A stretch of DNA of 64,000 nucleotides, taken from assembly GCF_009363535.1 (NCBI RefSeq), contig NZ_CP045369.1, positions 2,305,001 to 2,369,000 on the forward strand, read 5' to 3'. Shown here piece by piece: positions 35,880 to 44,884 of this stretch. A program made the position numbers and the translations under genes. A model generated the notes under the pieces. It was given only the letters and a program-made list of their open reading frames with translations, did not search any database and was not told the origin of the DNA. Origin of the DNA: Microbulbifer sp. THAF38 (GTDB lineage Bacteria > Pseudomonadota > Gammaproteobacteria > Pseudomonadales > Cellvibrionaceae). Numbering within the stretch: the stretch's first letter is position 1; the number at the start of each line of letters is the position of its first letter.

Positions 35880-36593
35880 TTATAGCTCCCGGATTTTTAT
35901 ATTGCGATACCAAACTTTGTCACCATGATCCTGCAAAGCGATATAGCCGCTTTCAGAGCGTGCGAAATCTGGATAATTCGAAAACTTGCTGCCCGCCAAA
36001 CGCTTGCCCCAATCCTCTGACCAAAGCTCGTAGCTAACAATCTTGTTGCCGTTCAACCAATGTTCTACCTTTCCGCTCTCTACGCGTATACGAGTTTGGT
36101 TAAACTGCCCCGCAGGTTTGACACTCTCTTCACTAGGTGCATACATATCAAACACTGAGCCGGCGCTGTGGCTTGGCTTTTCCAGATTGGGAAATGCAGC
36201 ATTGTCCAACACCTGGTATTCCATACCACTCATCCAAACTGGCGAATCTCCATCGGCGACACGATAAATAATGCCACTGTTGCCGCCCTCAGAAATTTTC
36301 CACTCCAGCTGCAATTCGAAATCCTCGAATTGCTCAGCTGTTACCAGATCCCCAGCCCCTCCGGCAGTTAAGACCAGATTGCCATTAACAACCTGCCAGG
36401 CCTCTCCAATTTGTGAGCCATTTGTGCCGGTCCAGCCTTGTAACGTTTCTCCATCAAACAGGTAACGCCACTCTCCGTCCGCTTGTTGGACATTCGATTC
36501 GGGCACCCGCTCGCAACCTGCAGCTCCCAGCATCACTGCTGCTGCAATCGCTACGGATAGTTTGGATCTGGCTTTAGTAAGGTTTTTCATCAT
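35880..36593 (-). CDS. DUF1080 lipoprotein (3-keto-disaccharide hydrolase-like)
   Basis: A 237-residue secreted lipoprotein: signal with lipobox GAAGC near residue 27, then a concanavalin-like beta-sandwich. DUF1080 hallmarks are RYLFDGETLQGWTG, ISEGGNSGIIYRV, GMEYQVLDN, and WNGNKIVSYELW plus SGYIALQDHGDKVWYRNIKI. Members of this family split 3-keto-glycosides by a retro-Michael type reaction and neighbour GMC dehydrogenases. Start ATG 36593 follows GGAG; ATG 36590 is equally possible. Its stop is 4 bp before the tatA start, so the two are co-transcribed. Confidence 0.9.
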   Translation of the reverse strand: MMKNLTKARSKLSVAIAAAVMLGAAGCERVPESNVQQADGEWRYLFDGETLQGWTGTNGSQIGEAWQVVNGNLVLTAGGAGDLVTAEQFEDFELQLEWKISEGGNSGIIYRVADGDSPVWMSGMEYQVLDNAAFPNLEKPSHSAGSVFDMYAPSEESVKPAGQFNQTRIRVESGKVEHWLNGNKIVSYELWSEDWGKRLAGSKFSNYPDFARSESGYIALQDHGDKVWYRNIKIREL

Positions 36594-36671
36594 TATTATC
36601 TCCACACCTAACGCTGTAATCTAATCAATACGGCTCTTTTAAGGGCAAGAGTCCATGGGAATCTGCGGCCC

Positions 36672-37682
36672 TCACTGGTCCGAACAAGGACCTGTACTTT
36701 CCCGTTCCACCAGCTCAAAGGGCAAAATAGTCCGGCTGGACTTCAATGGCTTGCCATCGATGATCAATCGCAGCGTTTCCATTGCGTAACGGCCTAACTC
36801 CTCTGCGGGCTGGTTGATCGTAGTCAAAGGCGGATCTGTGAATTGTGAGAATTCAATGTTATCGAATCCTGTAACAGACACATCTTCCGGCACCCTGAGG
36901 CCCATTCTCTTCACTTGATGCACTGCACCAATTGCCATCTCATCGTTCATACAAAAAATGGCAGTCGGCCGATGAGGGGTCGATAGCAGAGTCTCTGCGC
37001 CTTCCCGCCCAGAGGTCATCGTGAATTCCCCGTGAACGACCATTTCAGGATCAAGTTCTAACCCACGTTTTTTTAGCGCCTCGGAAAATCCGGACAGCCT
37101 GTCTCGCACTATAGGGCTCTGCGAGGGCCCGGTAATAACCCCGATGCGACGGTGCCCCATCTCCATCAAGTGCCGCGCAACTTCCTGGGCAGCACCATGG
37201 TTATCCAACTCCACCACTGGATAACGATCATCTTCTGCTATGCGCTCACAGGCATTCACCAACGGAACAGATGCTGCCAGGTTTGTGTCCTTCTCTGCGA
37301 ATGGATAGCGACTACCAAGCTGGATAACGCCGTCCGCTTGGTTAGTTAGCGCCATACCTGCATAAAATTGTTCATTGCTGGAATCCCCTTTTGTGTCCCC
37401 CAGCAGCACCGAATAGCCTTGGTCCTGAGCAGCTTTCTCAATCCCGCGAATGACCCGGGAAAAGAATGGATTGGCTATATTGGGAACCAAAACCACCACT
37501 GCGTATGACTTGCCCGAACTGAAGTTCCGCGCAAGGAGGTTCGGCCGGTAGCCGGCCTCCTCTACAGCCTTTAGCACCCGCTCTCTGGTTCGCGGAGAGA
37601 CCATCTGCGGATCTTTCAGTGTCCGGGATACGGTCGCGACCGATACGCCGGAGCGGCGAGCAACTTCGCGAATGTTTGACAT
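36672..37682 (-). CDS. LacI-family transcriptional regulator
   Basis: A 336-residue repressor-type protein. Residues 1-50 are the LacI helix-turn-helix and hinge (NIREVARRSGVSVATVSRTL, then GYRPNLLARNF). The periplasmic-binding-protein-like ligand domain follows (VVVLVPNIANPFFSRVIRGIE, ADGVIQLGSRYP, RPTAIFCMNDEMAIGAVHQV, VTGFDNIEFSQFTDPPLTTI). The ligand is probably a sugar of the pathway. The TGTAACCGGTTACA palindromes near 34551, 34697 and 41690 are its likely sites. None is seen before its own gene. Confidence 0.95.
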   Translation of the reverse strand: MSNIREVARRSGVSVATVSRTLKDPQMVSPRTRERVLKAVEEAGYRPNLLARNFSSGKSYAVVVLVPNIANPFFSRVIRGIEKAAQDQGYSVLLGDTKGDSSNEQFYAGMALTNQADGVIQLGSRYPFAEKDTNLAASVPLVNACERIAEDDRYPVVELDNHGAAQEVARHLMEMGHRRIGVITGPSQSPIVRDRLSGFSEALKKRGLELDPEMVVHGEFTMTSGREGAETLLSTPHRPTAIFCMNDEMAIGAVHQVKRMGLRVPEDVSVTGFDNIEFSQFTDPPLTTINQPAEELGRYAMETLRLIIDGKPLKSSRTILPFELVERESTGPCSDQ

Positions 37683-37738
37683 AATTTCCTGCTAATTACT
37701 TATTAGAAGCGAGCTATTTTCGCACAGTCGGATACCAT

Positions 37739-39061
37739 CTACGGATTCCCCACTGAAACGGCGGCTTCTGATTTACTGGCTGCTTGCCTTCGATCCCAAA
37801 GCCAAATAAAGGCAAAAATGGGGAGCAGGATAAGTGGCACTACAGCCAGTGACTGGAATGACTCAACAGAAGCGGTGGCTAATACCGCGTCCAACTCATC
37901 CCCACTCAGCTTTTCAAAGGCTTCCAAGCCCCCCGCTGCCTCAATCTTGGCATTGTCAAAAATAGCGCCAAGCTTTGGCAGAACAAATTGGATAGACATA
38001 CCACCGGCAAAACCCAGCAATCCCAGAAACAATGCCCCACCGCGCACAAAACGCTCGGAGACTGTGGCCAGCATAGTGGGCCACATATAACAAACACCAA
38101 TGCCCCAGACAGTCGCTGCCAAAAATGCGGTTACTGGCGTCCTAGCCATACCCAGGCAATAGAGCCCAATTGCTGCAAGGAGACTGCTTAACCATAGAAG
38201 TCCGATAGAAGACAGCTTCTTTGCCAGCCGTCCGGCAAAGTGGCGCATCACAAACATCAACATGCTGACATAAACAAGAATAAGAATACCCTTCATGCCA
38301 ACAACGCGTGATAGGGTCAGGTCTACCCACTGCCCAGGGGCCAACTCGGTTGCGGCGGTCAGCCACATGCACATCCACAGAAGGATAAACATCGGCTGCT
38401 TGAATACCTCTTTAAACATTTCGCCATAACTGATACCGGAAGAAACCCGCTCAGTAACAGGGAAATCAGTTTTAGCCACAAGCCAAGCCATAACAACAGC
38501 TGGCAGTGCTAACACGACAAGGTTCAACTGCCAGGGAAGCTCGAGGGCAGAGATTGACAATCCCAGTAATCCTCCAACCACAATACCCGCAGGCCACCAG
38601 GCATGTAGTACGTTTAAACGTTGCGTTTTATTTTCTGGGTCGACTGCAGCAACCATAGGATTACTGGCTGCCTCCACGGCACCCCAGCCCAAGCCTGTCA
38701 GTAACAGGCCAGCTAGAACCAGACTCTCTACCCCCTCCCCTGGAGTCACCATAGATGCCGCAATAGTAAGCAAACTGCCCAATACATAACCTATAGATGA
38801 GAGCATCAACATTCGCTTAATACCCACCAAGTCCACAAGTGCGCTGCCAAATAACAAGGTGAGAGCAAAACCTGTGAAAGTGAAACCCAGGGCTTCACCA
38901 AGCATGGCCGTAGAGTTGGCAAGATCAATAGGATCGTAAATGTCGCTTTGGAGGTCACCGGCGATTGAAGCCCTCACAGCAAATCCGAGGCCAATCATAA
39001 AAATCGAGAGATTCCCCACAAGAAAGACATTCTTATGCAGGGATTTTGTCTGTGTACTCAT
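37739..39061 (-). CDS. MFS transporter (sugar-type)
   Basis: A 440-residue inner-membrane protein with 12 hydrophobic helices. The A-motif region between helices 2 and 3 reads GSALVDLVGIKRMLMLSS, and other family patterns (GLGWGAVEAASNPMVAAV, GVCYMWPTMLATVSERFV) resemble the FucP/sugar:proton symporter group. In context it most likely imports the oxidised or processed sugar. ATG 39061 has GGAG upstream; a TTG one codon earlier is in frame. It lies 52 bp after the TIM-barrel gene and 56 bp before the LacI gene, consistent with one operon. Confidence 0.88.
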   Translation of the reverse strand: MSTQTKSLHKNVFLVGNLSIFMIGLGFAVRASIAGDLQSDIYDPIDLANSTAMLGEALGFTFTGFALTLLFGSALVDLVGIKRMLMLSSIGYVLGSLLTIAASMVTPGEGVESLVLAGLLLTGLGWGAVEAASNPMVAAVDPENKTQRLNVLHAWWPAGIVVGGLLGLSISALELPWQLNLVVLALPAVVMAWLVAKTDFPVTERVSSGISYGEMFKEVFKQPMFILLWMCMWLTAATELAPGQWVDLTLSRVVGMKGILILVYVSMLMFVMRHFAGRLAKKLSSIGLLWLSSLLAAIGLYCLGMARTPVTAFLAATVWGIGVCYMWPTMLATVSERFVRGGALFLGLLGFAGGMSIQFVLPKLGAIFDNAKIEAAGGLEAFEKLSGDELDAVLATASVESFQSLAVVPLILLPIFAFIWLWDRRQAASKSEAAVSVGNP

Positions 39062-39116
39062 CAATCCAGTCTCCGCATGATTTATTGTTATTGGTTATTC
39101 ACTTGGCTTGGAAAAT

Positions 39117-40178
39117 TTAATCCAATCCTAAAATCCGACGATTTCGCGCGCTATCTGTTTCAGCACCAGCAAAATCATCAAAAGCCTTGCCCGCCACGGT
39201 AATCAGGTGATTCTGAATAAATGGTGCGCCCTCACTGGCCCCCTGTTGTTGATCCTTAATGCAGCACTCCCATTCGAGTACCGCCCAGCGGTCGTAACCG
39301 TATTGGGTTAAGCGGCTGAAAATCCCGCGAAAGTCCACTTGACCATCGCCCAGGGAACGGAAACGGCCAGGTCTATCAATCCAAGGGGCATAACCGCCAT
39401 AAACTCCGGCCCTACCACTCGGATGGAATTCAGCATCCTTCACGTGAAACGCCTTGATTCGCTCGTGATAGATGTCGATAAAAGCCAGGTAGTCCATCTG
39501 CTGTAAAAGTAAGTGGCTGGGGTCATAGAGGATATTCGCTCTTGGGTGGTCCTCCACTTCGTAGAGAAAACGTTCAAAGGTCAACCCGTCGTGAAGATCT
39601 TCACCGGGGTGAAGCTCATAACAAACATCAACTCCAGCACTGTCAAACGCATCCAATATAGGGCGCCACAGCCGACCCAATTCGCGAAAGCCCTCTTCCA
39701 CCAACATTGCGGGGCGTTGGGGCCAGGGATAAAAAGTATGCCAAAGTAGTGCGCCAGAAAATGTAGCGTGCGACTTAAGCTTTAGGTTGGCACTGGCACG
39801 AGCAGCCAATATCAGTTGATTGCTCGCCCACTCAGCGCGGGCTGGCAAGTTGCCTCGTACTTCCTCTGGGGAAAAAATATCCAGCATCTCTTTATATGCT
39901 GGATGGGCGGCAACCAGCTGGCCCTGCAAATGCGTGGACAGTTCTGTGATTTCCACTCCCGCCGTCTCACAGATTCCCAAAACATCGTCACAGTAAGCCT
40001 GGCTACTGCTGGCTAATTCCAGATCAAAGATGCGCTTGTCCCAAGTGGGAACCTGAATGCCTTTGTAACCCAGGTCCGATGCCCACCGGGCCATAGACTC
40101 CAGCGAAGCCGGTTGATCGCTCGGAGGGAGGAACTGGGCGAGAAATATCCCGGGCCCCTGAATTCTGGGTGCCTTCAT
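39117..40178 (-). CDS. Sugar phosphate isomerase/epimerase family TIM-barrel protein (cytoplasmic)
   Basis: A 353-residue xylose-isomerase-like barrel without a signal peptide, in contrast to the Tat-exported relative at 34728-35660. Metal and substrate residues are visible in VCYELHPGEDLH (Glu, His), ILYDPSHLLLQ (Asp, His), IKAFHVKDAEF (His) and WAVLEWECC (Glu). It probably isomerises or cleaves a keto-sugar inside the cell. The 222-bp gap to the Gfo/Idh gene holds no recognisable promoter or operator; the two may still be co-transcribed. Confidence 0.9.
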   Translation of the reverse strand: MKAPRIQGPGIFLAQFLPPSDQPASLESMARWASDLGYKGIQVPTWDKRIFDLELASSSQAYCDDVLGICETAGVEITELSTHLQGQLVAAHPAYKEMLDIFSPEEVRGNLPARAEWASNQLILAARASANLKLKSHATFSGALLWHTFYPWPQRPAMLVEEGFRELGRLWRPILDAFDSAGVDVCYELHPGEDLHDGLTFERFLYEVEDHPRANILYDPSHLLLQQMDYLAFIDIYHERIKAFHVKDAEFHPSGRAGVYGGYAPWIDRPGRFRSLGDGQVDFRGIFSRLTQYGYDRWAVLEWECCIKDQQQGASEGAPFIQNHLITVAGKAFDDFAGAETDSARNRRILGLD

Positions 40179-40400
40179 TTATTCTTATCCTTTTTACTGC
40201 TGTACTTATTTACCTCTGCAACCAATCAATCCTTCCTGGGTGATCAGCTTGCACCTTTTGAAAAGCACAATGCTGTCTTTCCAAAAGCGGACTGGCACTG
40301 GGCCGACATCGACACCTCCCTGTGTCGTACTAACTGCCGGACTTCCACCCTGCCAGAGGTTCCTAAATTATTTGAAAATGAATTAATAGGATTTAGCGGC

Positions 40401-41570
40401 TTATTCCCAATAAGGCGCCAGAGCCACCCAAGAAGAATTCGCACGGCTGCTTTCCAATGCACCGCGCACAAACGCCATAGCACGGACACCCGCATCAATA
40501 TCCCCAACGACAGAACTCTCTTTAATAGGTAATTCTTGCCGGCGGCATCGAACCTGGGCAGCAAAGTCGCGGTAAATATTCGCAAAGGCCTCTATATAAC
40601 CTTCAGGATGCCCCTGCGGGGTCCGACAAAGAGCTCGGACCTCGTCATCCAGGTATTCACAGTCTGCACCCGCCTTCAAAAGGGCCACTGGCTCCCCCCT
40701 GCGCTTTAGCTGCAATTGATTGGGAGATTCCTGCTCCCAGAACAGCGAGCCATATTCGCAATAAACGCTGATATTCAGGTTATTCCCTTCCCCGCCACAG
40801 ACTTGGCTGGCTGTCAGGGTGCCGCGCGCACCCTGATCTAATTTAAATAGCGCCGCACCATCATCATCCAGAGCCCTTTGGTCGACTACTGATTGCAAGT
40901 CCGCACAGACCTCAGAGATACGCTGACCGGTAAAGAATTCGACCAAGTGATGAGCATGGGTACCAATATCAGCAAAACAACCACTTTCCCCCGAGCGTGT
41001 GGGATCTGTCCGCCAACTGGCTTGTTTACTTCCGCTGGAGTCGCCAGCCAATGCCAGCCAGCCTTGTGGGTAGGCAACAGTTACCCGGCGGACTTGCCCT
41101 AGCTCTCCCCTGGCTAAGATTGCCCTGGCCTGTGTCGCAAGTGGATAAGCCGCATAGGTATGAGTCAAACCATAGAGATGGCCGCTCCGCACGACCTCGT
41201 TTTTGAGCGCAAGGGTTTCCTCAAGTGTGGAAGCGGCTGGCTTATCAGAGAGAACATGAAACCCCGCTCGCAGTGCGGCAATAGCAACTGGTAGATGTAA
41301 ATCATTGGGAGTTACCACAGAGACAAACTCTATGCGCTCATCGATACTACGCTGGGATTCCTCCAGGAACATCTGCTCATAACTCTGATAAACGCGCTCT
41401 GGGTTAAGGCCCAACTTCTCTCCACTGCTACGGCTACGCTCGGGATTACTGCTAAAGCATCCCGCCACCAGCTCTATCTCACCGTCGAGGGAAGCTGCCA
41501 TACGATGGATAGCACCAATAAAGGCACCTTCTCCACCACCGACCATGCCCATTCTTATTTTTGTTCCCAT
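40401..41570 (-). CDS. Gfo/Idh/MocA-family oxidoreductase
   Basis: A 389-residue NAD(P)-dependent sugar oxidoreductase. The Rossmann motif is MGMVGGGEGAFIGAIH (residues 6-21). The second motif is HVLSDKPAAST, with Asp-Lys-Pro in place of the more common Glu-Lys-Pro, and the catalytic-region GESGCFADIGTHAHHL is intact. It could reduce a 3-keto-sugar to the sugar in the cytoplasm, the last step of the proposed pathway. ATG 41570 is preferred over an in-frame start 4 codons upstream. A perfect LacI palindrome lies 115 bp upstream. Confidence 0.9.
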   Translation of the reverse strand: MGTKIRMGMVGGGEGAFIGAIHRMAASLDGEIELVAGCFSSNPERSRSSGEKLGLNPERVYQSYEQMFLEESQRSIDERIEFVSVVTPNDLHLPVAIAALRAGFHVLSDKPAASTLEETLALKNEVVRSGHLYGLTHTYAAYPLATQARAILARGELGQVRRVTVAYPQGWLALAGDSSGSKQASWRTDPTRSGESGCFADIGTHAHHLVEFFTGQRISEVCADLQSVVDQRALDDDGAALFKLDQGARGTLTASQVCGGEGNNLNISVYCEYGSLFWEQESPNQLQLKRRGEPVALLKAGADCEYLDDEVRALCRTPQGHPEGYIEAFANIYRDFAAQVRCRRQELPIKESSVVGDIDAGVRAMAFVRGALESSRANSSWVALAPYWE

Positions 41571-41684
41571 ACCACTTCCCATATAGCTGCCTCTGGCAAC
41601 CAGGTTCTTATTATTTTGGATTTCTAACCGGCCAAGTTTCTTGCCTCGCTATTGGTCCATTTCCTCTTTCACGGACCCTTGCAG

Positions 41685-41708
41685 CAAAATGTAACCGGTT
41701 ACATTTTG
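41685..41708. promoter_or_regulatory. LacI-type operator before the Gfo/Idh operon
   Basis: TGTAACCGGTTACA at 41690-41703, extended on both sides by CAAAA and TTTTG to a perfect 24-bp palindrome. It is the strongest of the copies in the window and lies in the 275-bp gap upstream of the Gfo/Idh gene. Confidence 0.85.
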
Positions 41709-41845
41709 TTTTTAAGATACAGAAAAAACTCACCGTTGCAAGCAACAGTTTCATTGCATGACGTTTATTTTTCGCCTTAGACCGATGTATTTATGTCCAC
41801 ACCGAACAGAAACCAATCAAATTGATTAAGCCGAAGAGGTTAAAG

Positions 41846-43102
41846 TTAACGGTGATAGCCTACTTTTCGAGCGAAATCTTCCCAGCACAGCCAGTTGAGC
41901 TTGTCGCTCTGCCACTTATTTTCTATGGAATGGCCAACCCCCGAACCTGGGGATAATCCACTATCGGCGCCCGGCTGGGGGTGACAGCTTTTGAGCTTGG
42001 ACCGCACCCAACTTGCAGCGTCATCGGCGACATTAGCAGCCAAACCCCAATGGTTTGGCCATACCGCGAGAAAGTTTTGTACCCCAAAATCATCTAATTG
42101 GTACGGAGTGGGATAATCCAGCTGCACCAATGGATCCCCATCAGGCCCAGGCGCATCGGTTTTCCAGCCAGCATATACCGACCACTGGCAGCCCTGTGCC
42201 CAAGCCTCGAACGCCACCATCGCACTGGAAAGGCGCTCAAAAGTTGCACAAAGTAGATCATTCTCTATTTCTGGTGGGATACTCATATCGACAACACCCG
42301 CGTTGAACTTGGGAACTTCTGGGTTAAGCGTAAGAATCCAGAGCCCTTCTCCTCCTTCCAGTGGGTGGTACATCACTACCAAGTCGATCAAGAAAGCTGA
42401 AACCGGCGGGATATTGGGGCCACGAGCCAAGAGCATATGCAGAGGTCTTACTAACTGGGCATTTTGTATCTGCTCCTCCGCCACACCCAAATGCCGAATT
42501 ACTTCAGCATTCCCCGCACCACAGGCAGAAATCACCAACTCTGGTTTTACCTCACAAGAGCGACCATCCATATCCAGAGTTACCCGCTCAATTCCTGCCC
42601 CGCCAAGCTGGAACGAAGCCAACCTCCCAGGATAGATTTGCTTCCTCAAGGGTTCGCTGATACTGCGATAGGCTGCAGCTCCATCAAAAATAAGATCACC
42701 AGGAAATCTGAACCTACGATTTGCTGGCAAATCATCCGGATCAAAGATCTCAGGCAACTCAACTTCCTCAAAGGTAATAGCTGCCCTGGCCCAGTTATCT
42801 TTAACAGTTTTTAGAAAGTCTGGAGTCAGCGCTGCATGGAAGTCTGTTATGCGACTATTCACGCCGCTAGTGGCAAGTTCTTTGTGCCAGCGTTGCGCGG
42901 CACACCGGTAAATTTCAGCAGCCTGGGGGTTGGCTGCATTCCAACCGGAAGAGAAATATCCATGGAAATGCAGGGATTCGGCGTCACCGAACTCGTCATC
43001 GACCAGTATCACCGAATACTCTGGTATCAACTCCCTCATCAGGGTTACTCCCTGAATACCACCTCCTAGGATCAGCACATCAACGGGAATTTCCTGTGAC
43101 AT
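41846..43102 (-). CDS. FAD-dependent oxidoreductase, DAO family
   Basis: A 418-residue protein with an N-terminal FAD-binding fold VDVLILGGGIQGVTLMREL (residues 7-25) and YSVILVDDEFGDAES after it. Typical DAO blocks follow: LVISACGAGNAEVIRHLGV (mid-protein) and FLAVWPNHWGLAANVADDAA near the end. The first block lacks the usual substrate-domain signature of glycine oxidase or glycerol-3-phosphate dehydrogenase, so the substrate is unknown. It precedes the Gfo/Idh gene by 275 bp that hold the operator, so it is probably separately expressed. Confidence 0.85.
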   Translation of the reverse strand: MSQEIPVDVLILGGGIQGVTLMRELIPEYSVILVDDEFGDAESLHFHGYFSSGWNAANPQAAEIYRCAAQRWHKELATSGVNSRITDFHAALTPDFLKTVKDNWARAAITFEEVELPEIFDPDDLPANRRFRFPGDLIFDGAAAYRSISEPLRKQIYPGRLASFQLGGAGIERVTLDMDGRSCEVKPELVISACGAGNAEVIRHLGVAEEQIQNAQLVRPLHMLLARGPNIPPVSAFLIDLVVMYHPLEGGEGLWILTLNPEVPKFNAGVVDMSIPPEIENDLLCATFERLSSAMVAFEAWAQGCQWSVYAGWKTDAPGPDGDPLVQLDYPTPYQLDDFGVQNFLAVWPNHWGLAANVADDAASWVRSKLKSCHPQPGADSGLSPGSGVGHSIENKWQSDKLNWLCWEDFARKVGYHR

Positions 43103-43243
43103 AGAGTGGCCTACTTATTGTTTTGGCGTGATTGGAGAAGTGATCAACCCTAGTTACTGCAATAGTTACCGCAATGAATTTACGAGGATGCTGTTGGGGT
43201 GACCTCAACCTATCTCGTTTGATACCCGCTTACTGCCACTCTT

Positions 43244-43495
43244 TTATTCAACTATTTTCAATTTTCGGGGATTTTGGGCGCCGTAACCTCGCGAGAGGAG
43301 CCACCAAAATGCAAGAACATAAGACAAAAACCCACCCAAGATACAAAGAAGGTACCAAAACCAGACAGGAAACTCGTAGCCCAGTTTAGATAGAATGGAA
43401 AACGGCATGTAAATTGGCAGGTTGATCAGGATCGCCCTCCAACTAACCGCCCATGTCAATGCAACTACAGCCGATAGTGATGGTTTTTTATTCAC
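43244..43495 (-). CDS. Small two-helix membrane protein, unknown
   Basis: An 83-residue frame that starts at GTG (43493-43495) with GGAAG 6 bases upstream. Two hydrophobic segments (about residues 8-35 and 43-68) flank a short polar loop, and the C-terminus is basic (RGYGAQNPRKLKIVE). I recognise no family. It lies between the FAD oxidase and the lipocalin gene and is transcribed leftward. Codon use is unremarkable. A real small gene is likely but not proven. Confidence 0.5.
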   Translation of the reverse strand: MNKKPSLSAVVALTWAVSWRAILINLPIYMPFSILSKLGYEFPVWFWYLLCILGGFLSYVLAFWWLLSRGYGAQNPRKLKIVE

Positions 43496-43729
43496 TGTTG
43501 CTTCCTTACTACTGCGCTAATGAATAGGCAGACAGTTAAGGTTTCCCTCTTTGTCAATCGGTTTTCCTAAGTTTAGCGGGCAGTGCTGGTCATTCTTGAA
43601 GTTATTGTGAAGCTTTGCCCCAAACCAACAATTGATTAATCCGTTCCAGCTTGCCTTCCGTAAAGAGTTTGCCATCGCACAATTGGTACGGTGGAAAGTG
43701 ATTCAATCCAATGACAAGGAAATGTGAAT

Positions 43730-44272
43730 ATGAAGGGTTTGGCAAAAGGTTTGGGGGTTCTTCTATTGGCTTTTGGAGCGCATCTCTCCTGGGCTGATAA
43801 TGAGTCTGAGCTTGAGACGGTCCCCTACGTGGACGTTTATCAGTACGTTGGCAAGTGGTATGAAATAGCCCGATTGCCACAGATCTTCCAGCCTGCTTGT
43901 ACAGCAGTCACGGCAGATTATGGTCTCAACGATGATGGCACACTCAGTGTTTTCAATTTTTGCCGAATCCTACACCCAAAGTACGGCTTTCCCATCAGTG
44001 TGCAAGGCACCGCTGTCCCTCTAGATGATACAAATAGCAAGCTTGCGGTTTCATTCTTCGATGGGAAAACCAATGGTAACTACTGGGTTCTAGAGCTAGA
44101 CCCAGCATATCAATGGTCCCTCGTAGGCGACCCCGATCGCAGCAGCCTCTATATTCTGAGTCGCACTCCACAGCTCAATGAGGCCATTGTCGATGAGCTG
44201 TTGGAACTGGCTGTCACTAAGCACGGTTACAATATTGACCACATCATAATGACCAAGCAACTTCCAAACTAA
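43730..44272 (+). CDS. Lipocalin (Blc-like)
   Basis: A 180-residue lipocalin with a signal peptide ending at SWA (about residue 22). The lipocalin kernel YQYVGKWYEIARLPQIFQ (GxW motif) is intact, as are TAVTADYGLNDDG, GTAVPLDDTNSKLAVSFF, YWVLELDPAYQWSLVGDP and LYILSRTPQLNE. Bacterial lipocalins bind fatty acids or lysophospholipids in the envelope. Unlike E. coli Blc, no lipobox cysteine is seen, so it should be soluble in the periplasm. ATG 43730 is preferred (AAGGAA upstream) over the in-frame GTG at 43724. Confidence 0.93.
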   Translation: MKGLAKGLGVLLLAFGAHLSWADNESELETVPYVDVYQYVGKWYEIARLPQIFQPACTAVTADYGLNDDGTLSVFNFCRILHPKYGFPISVQGTAVPLDDTNSKLAVSFFDGKTNGNYWVLELDPAYQWSLVGDPDRSSLYILSRTPQLNEAIVDELLELAVTKHGYNIDHIIMTKQLPN

Positions 44273-44288
44273 CAATTACTTAGGGGCA

Positions 44289-44316
44289 CGAGCTGGGCCA
44301 ACTGTTGCCCAGCTCG
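44289..44316 (+). terminator. Hairpin after the lipocalin gene
   Basis: CGAGCTGGGC (44289-44298) pairs perfectly with GCCCAGCTCG (44307-44316) around an 8-base loop. It starts 17 bp past the stop. A T-run is lacking, so it may only stabilise the transcript end. Confidence 0.5.
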
Positions 44317-44803
44317 ACGACTTAATAATTCACTTTAAGATCCAATAAATCTTTATTTATCAAGAAGTTATGTAGTTTATTTAAAGTATATAATCAAATT
44401 TTAGTTGAGCGGATTAACCTCAGGTGATCATCAACTAAAGTGCCAGGAGAGGACGCCTGCCATCCAGAGGCCCGGCAGCAGCGCTCCAACCAGTTTCAAC
44501 AAGTGCCTCCATTAACCTGCTGACTCTCTAGCCTCAGCGCAACCCCGCCCATAAATACCCCCAAAGTGGATACCCGCATCGCCTTCCGATGTCTCAAACT
44601 GGCGTGCCAACACCATATCGAAATGTGATCTGACGCCAAAATCACCGGGCATATTGATGATGACCATTCATATTCAGGTTCATGAAATGAGAAAAAATGC
44701 CTCAGGTGACAGGTTTAAGGGAAATCTATTTTGCTAATTCGACCGGATTAGGGAAGGATCCATCTCTGATTGGAGGTATTTCATGCCCTTCGGAGCTTTC
44801 AGC
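44317..44803. other. Gene-free stretch between lipocalin and prc
   Basis: Nearly 490 bp with no convincing gene. A short minus-strand frame (about 44,520-44,660) gives a 46-residue peptide without a recognisable family, which may be a relic or chance. It should contain the prc promoter. Confidence 0.35.
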
Positions 44804-44875
44804 CTTTATACTTGTCCTAAGCTATAGGTCGCCAAGCCATAAAGGCTGGTCGCCTATGAAGTAGGACGTATAAAG
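44804..44875 (+). other. 72-base structured leader just before prc
   Basis: A long nested stem-loop. Outer arms CTTTATAC / GTATAAAG and GTCCTA / TAGGAC, then ATAGG / CCTAT, then AGCC / GGCT around an ATAAA loop. It ends 9 bases before the prc ATG. Such a structure in the 5' leader could affect translation or be a small mobile repeat; no T-run follows it. Confidence 0.5.
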
Positions 44876-44884
44876 AGACTCCCT

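Noticed and set aside
40113..40532. 139-codon plus-strand frame over the gap between the TIM-barrel and Gfo/Idh genes
   Set aside because: It overlaps both real genes on the other strand and shows no domain or ribosome site.
44520..44660. Short minus-strand frame (46 codons) upstream of prc
   Set aside because: No family match and no ribosome site; it may be a relic but cannot be supported.
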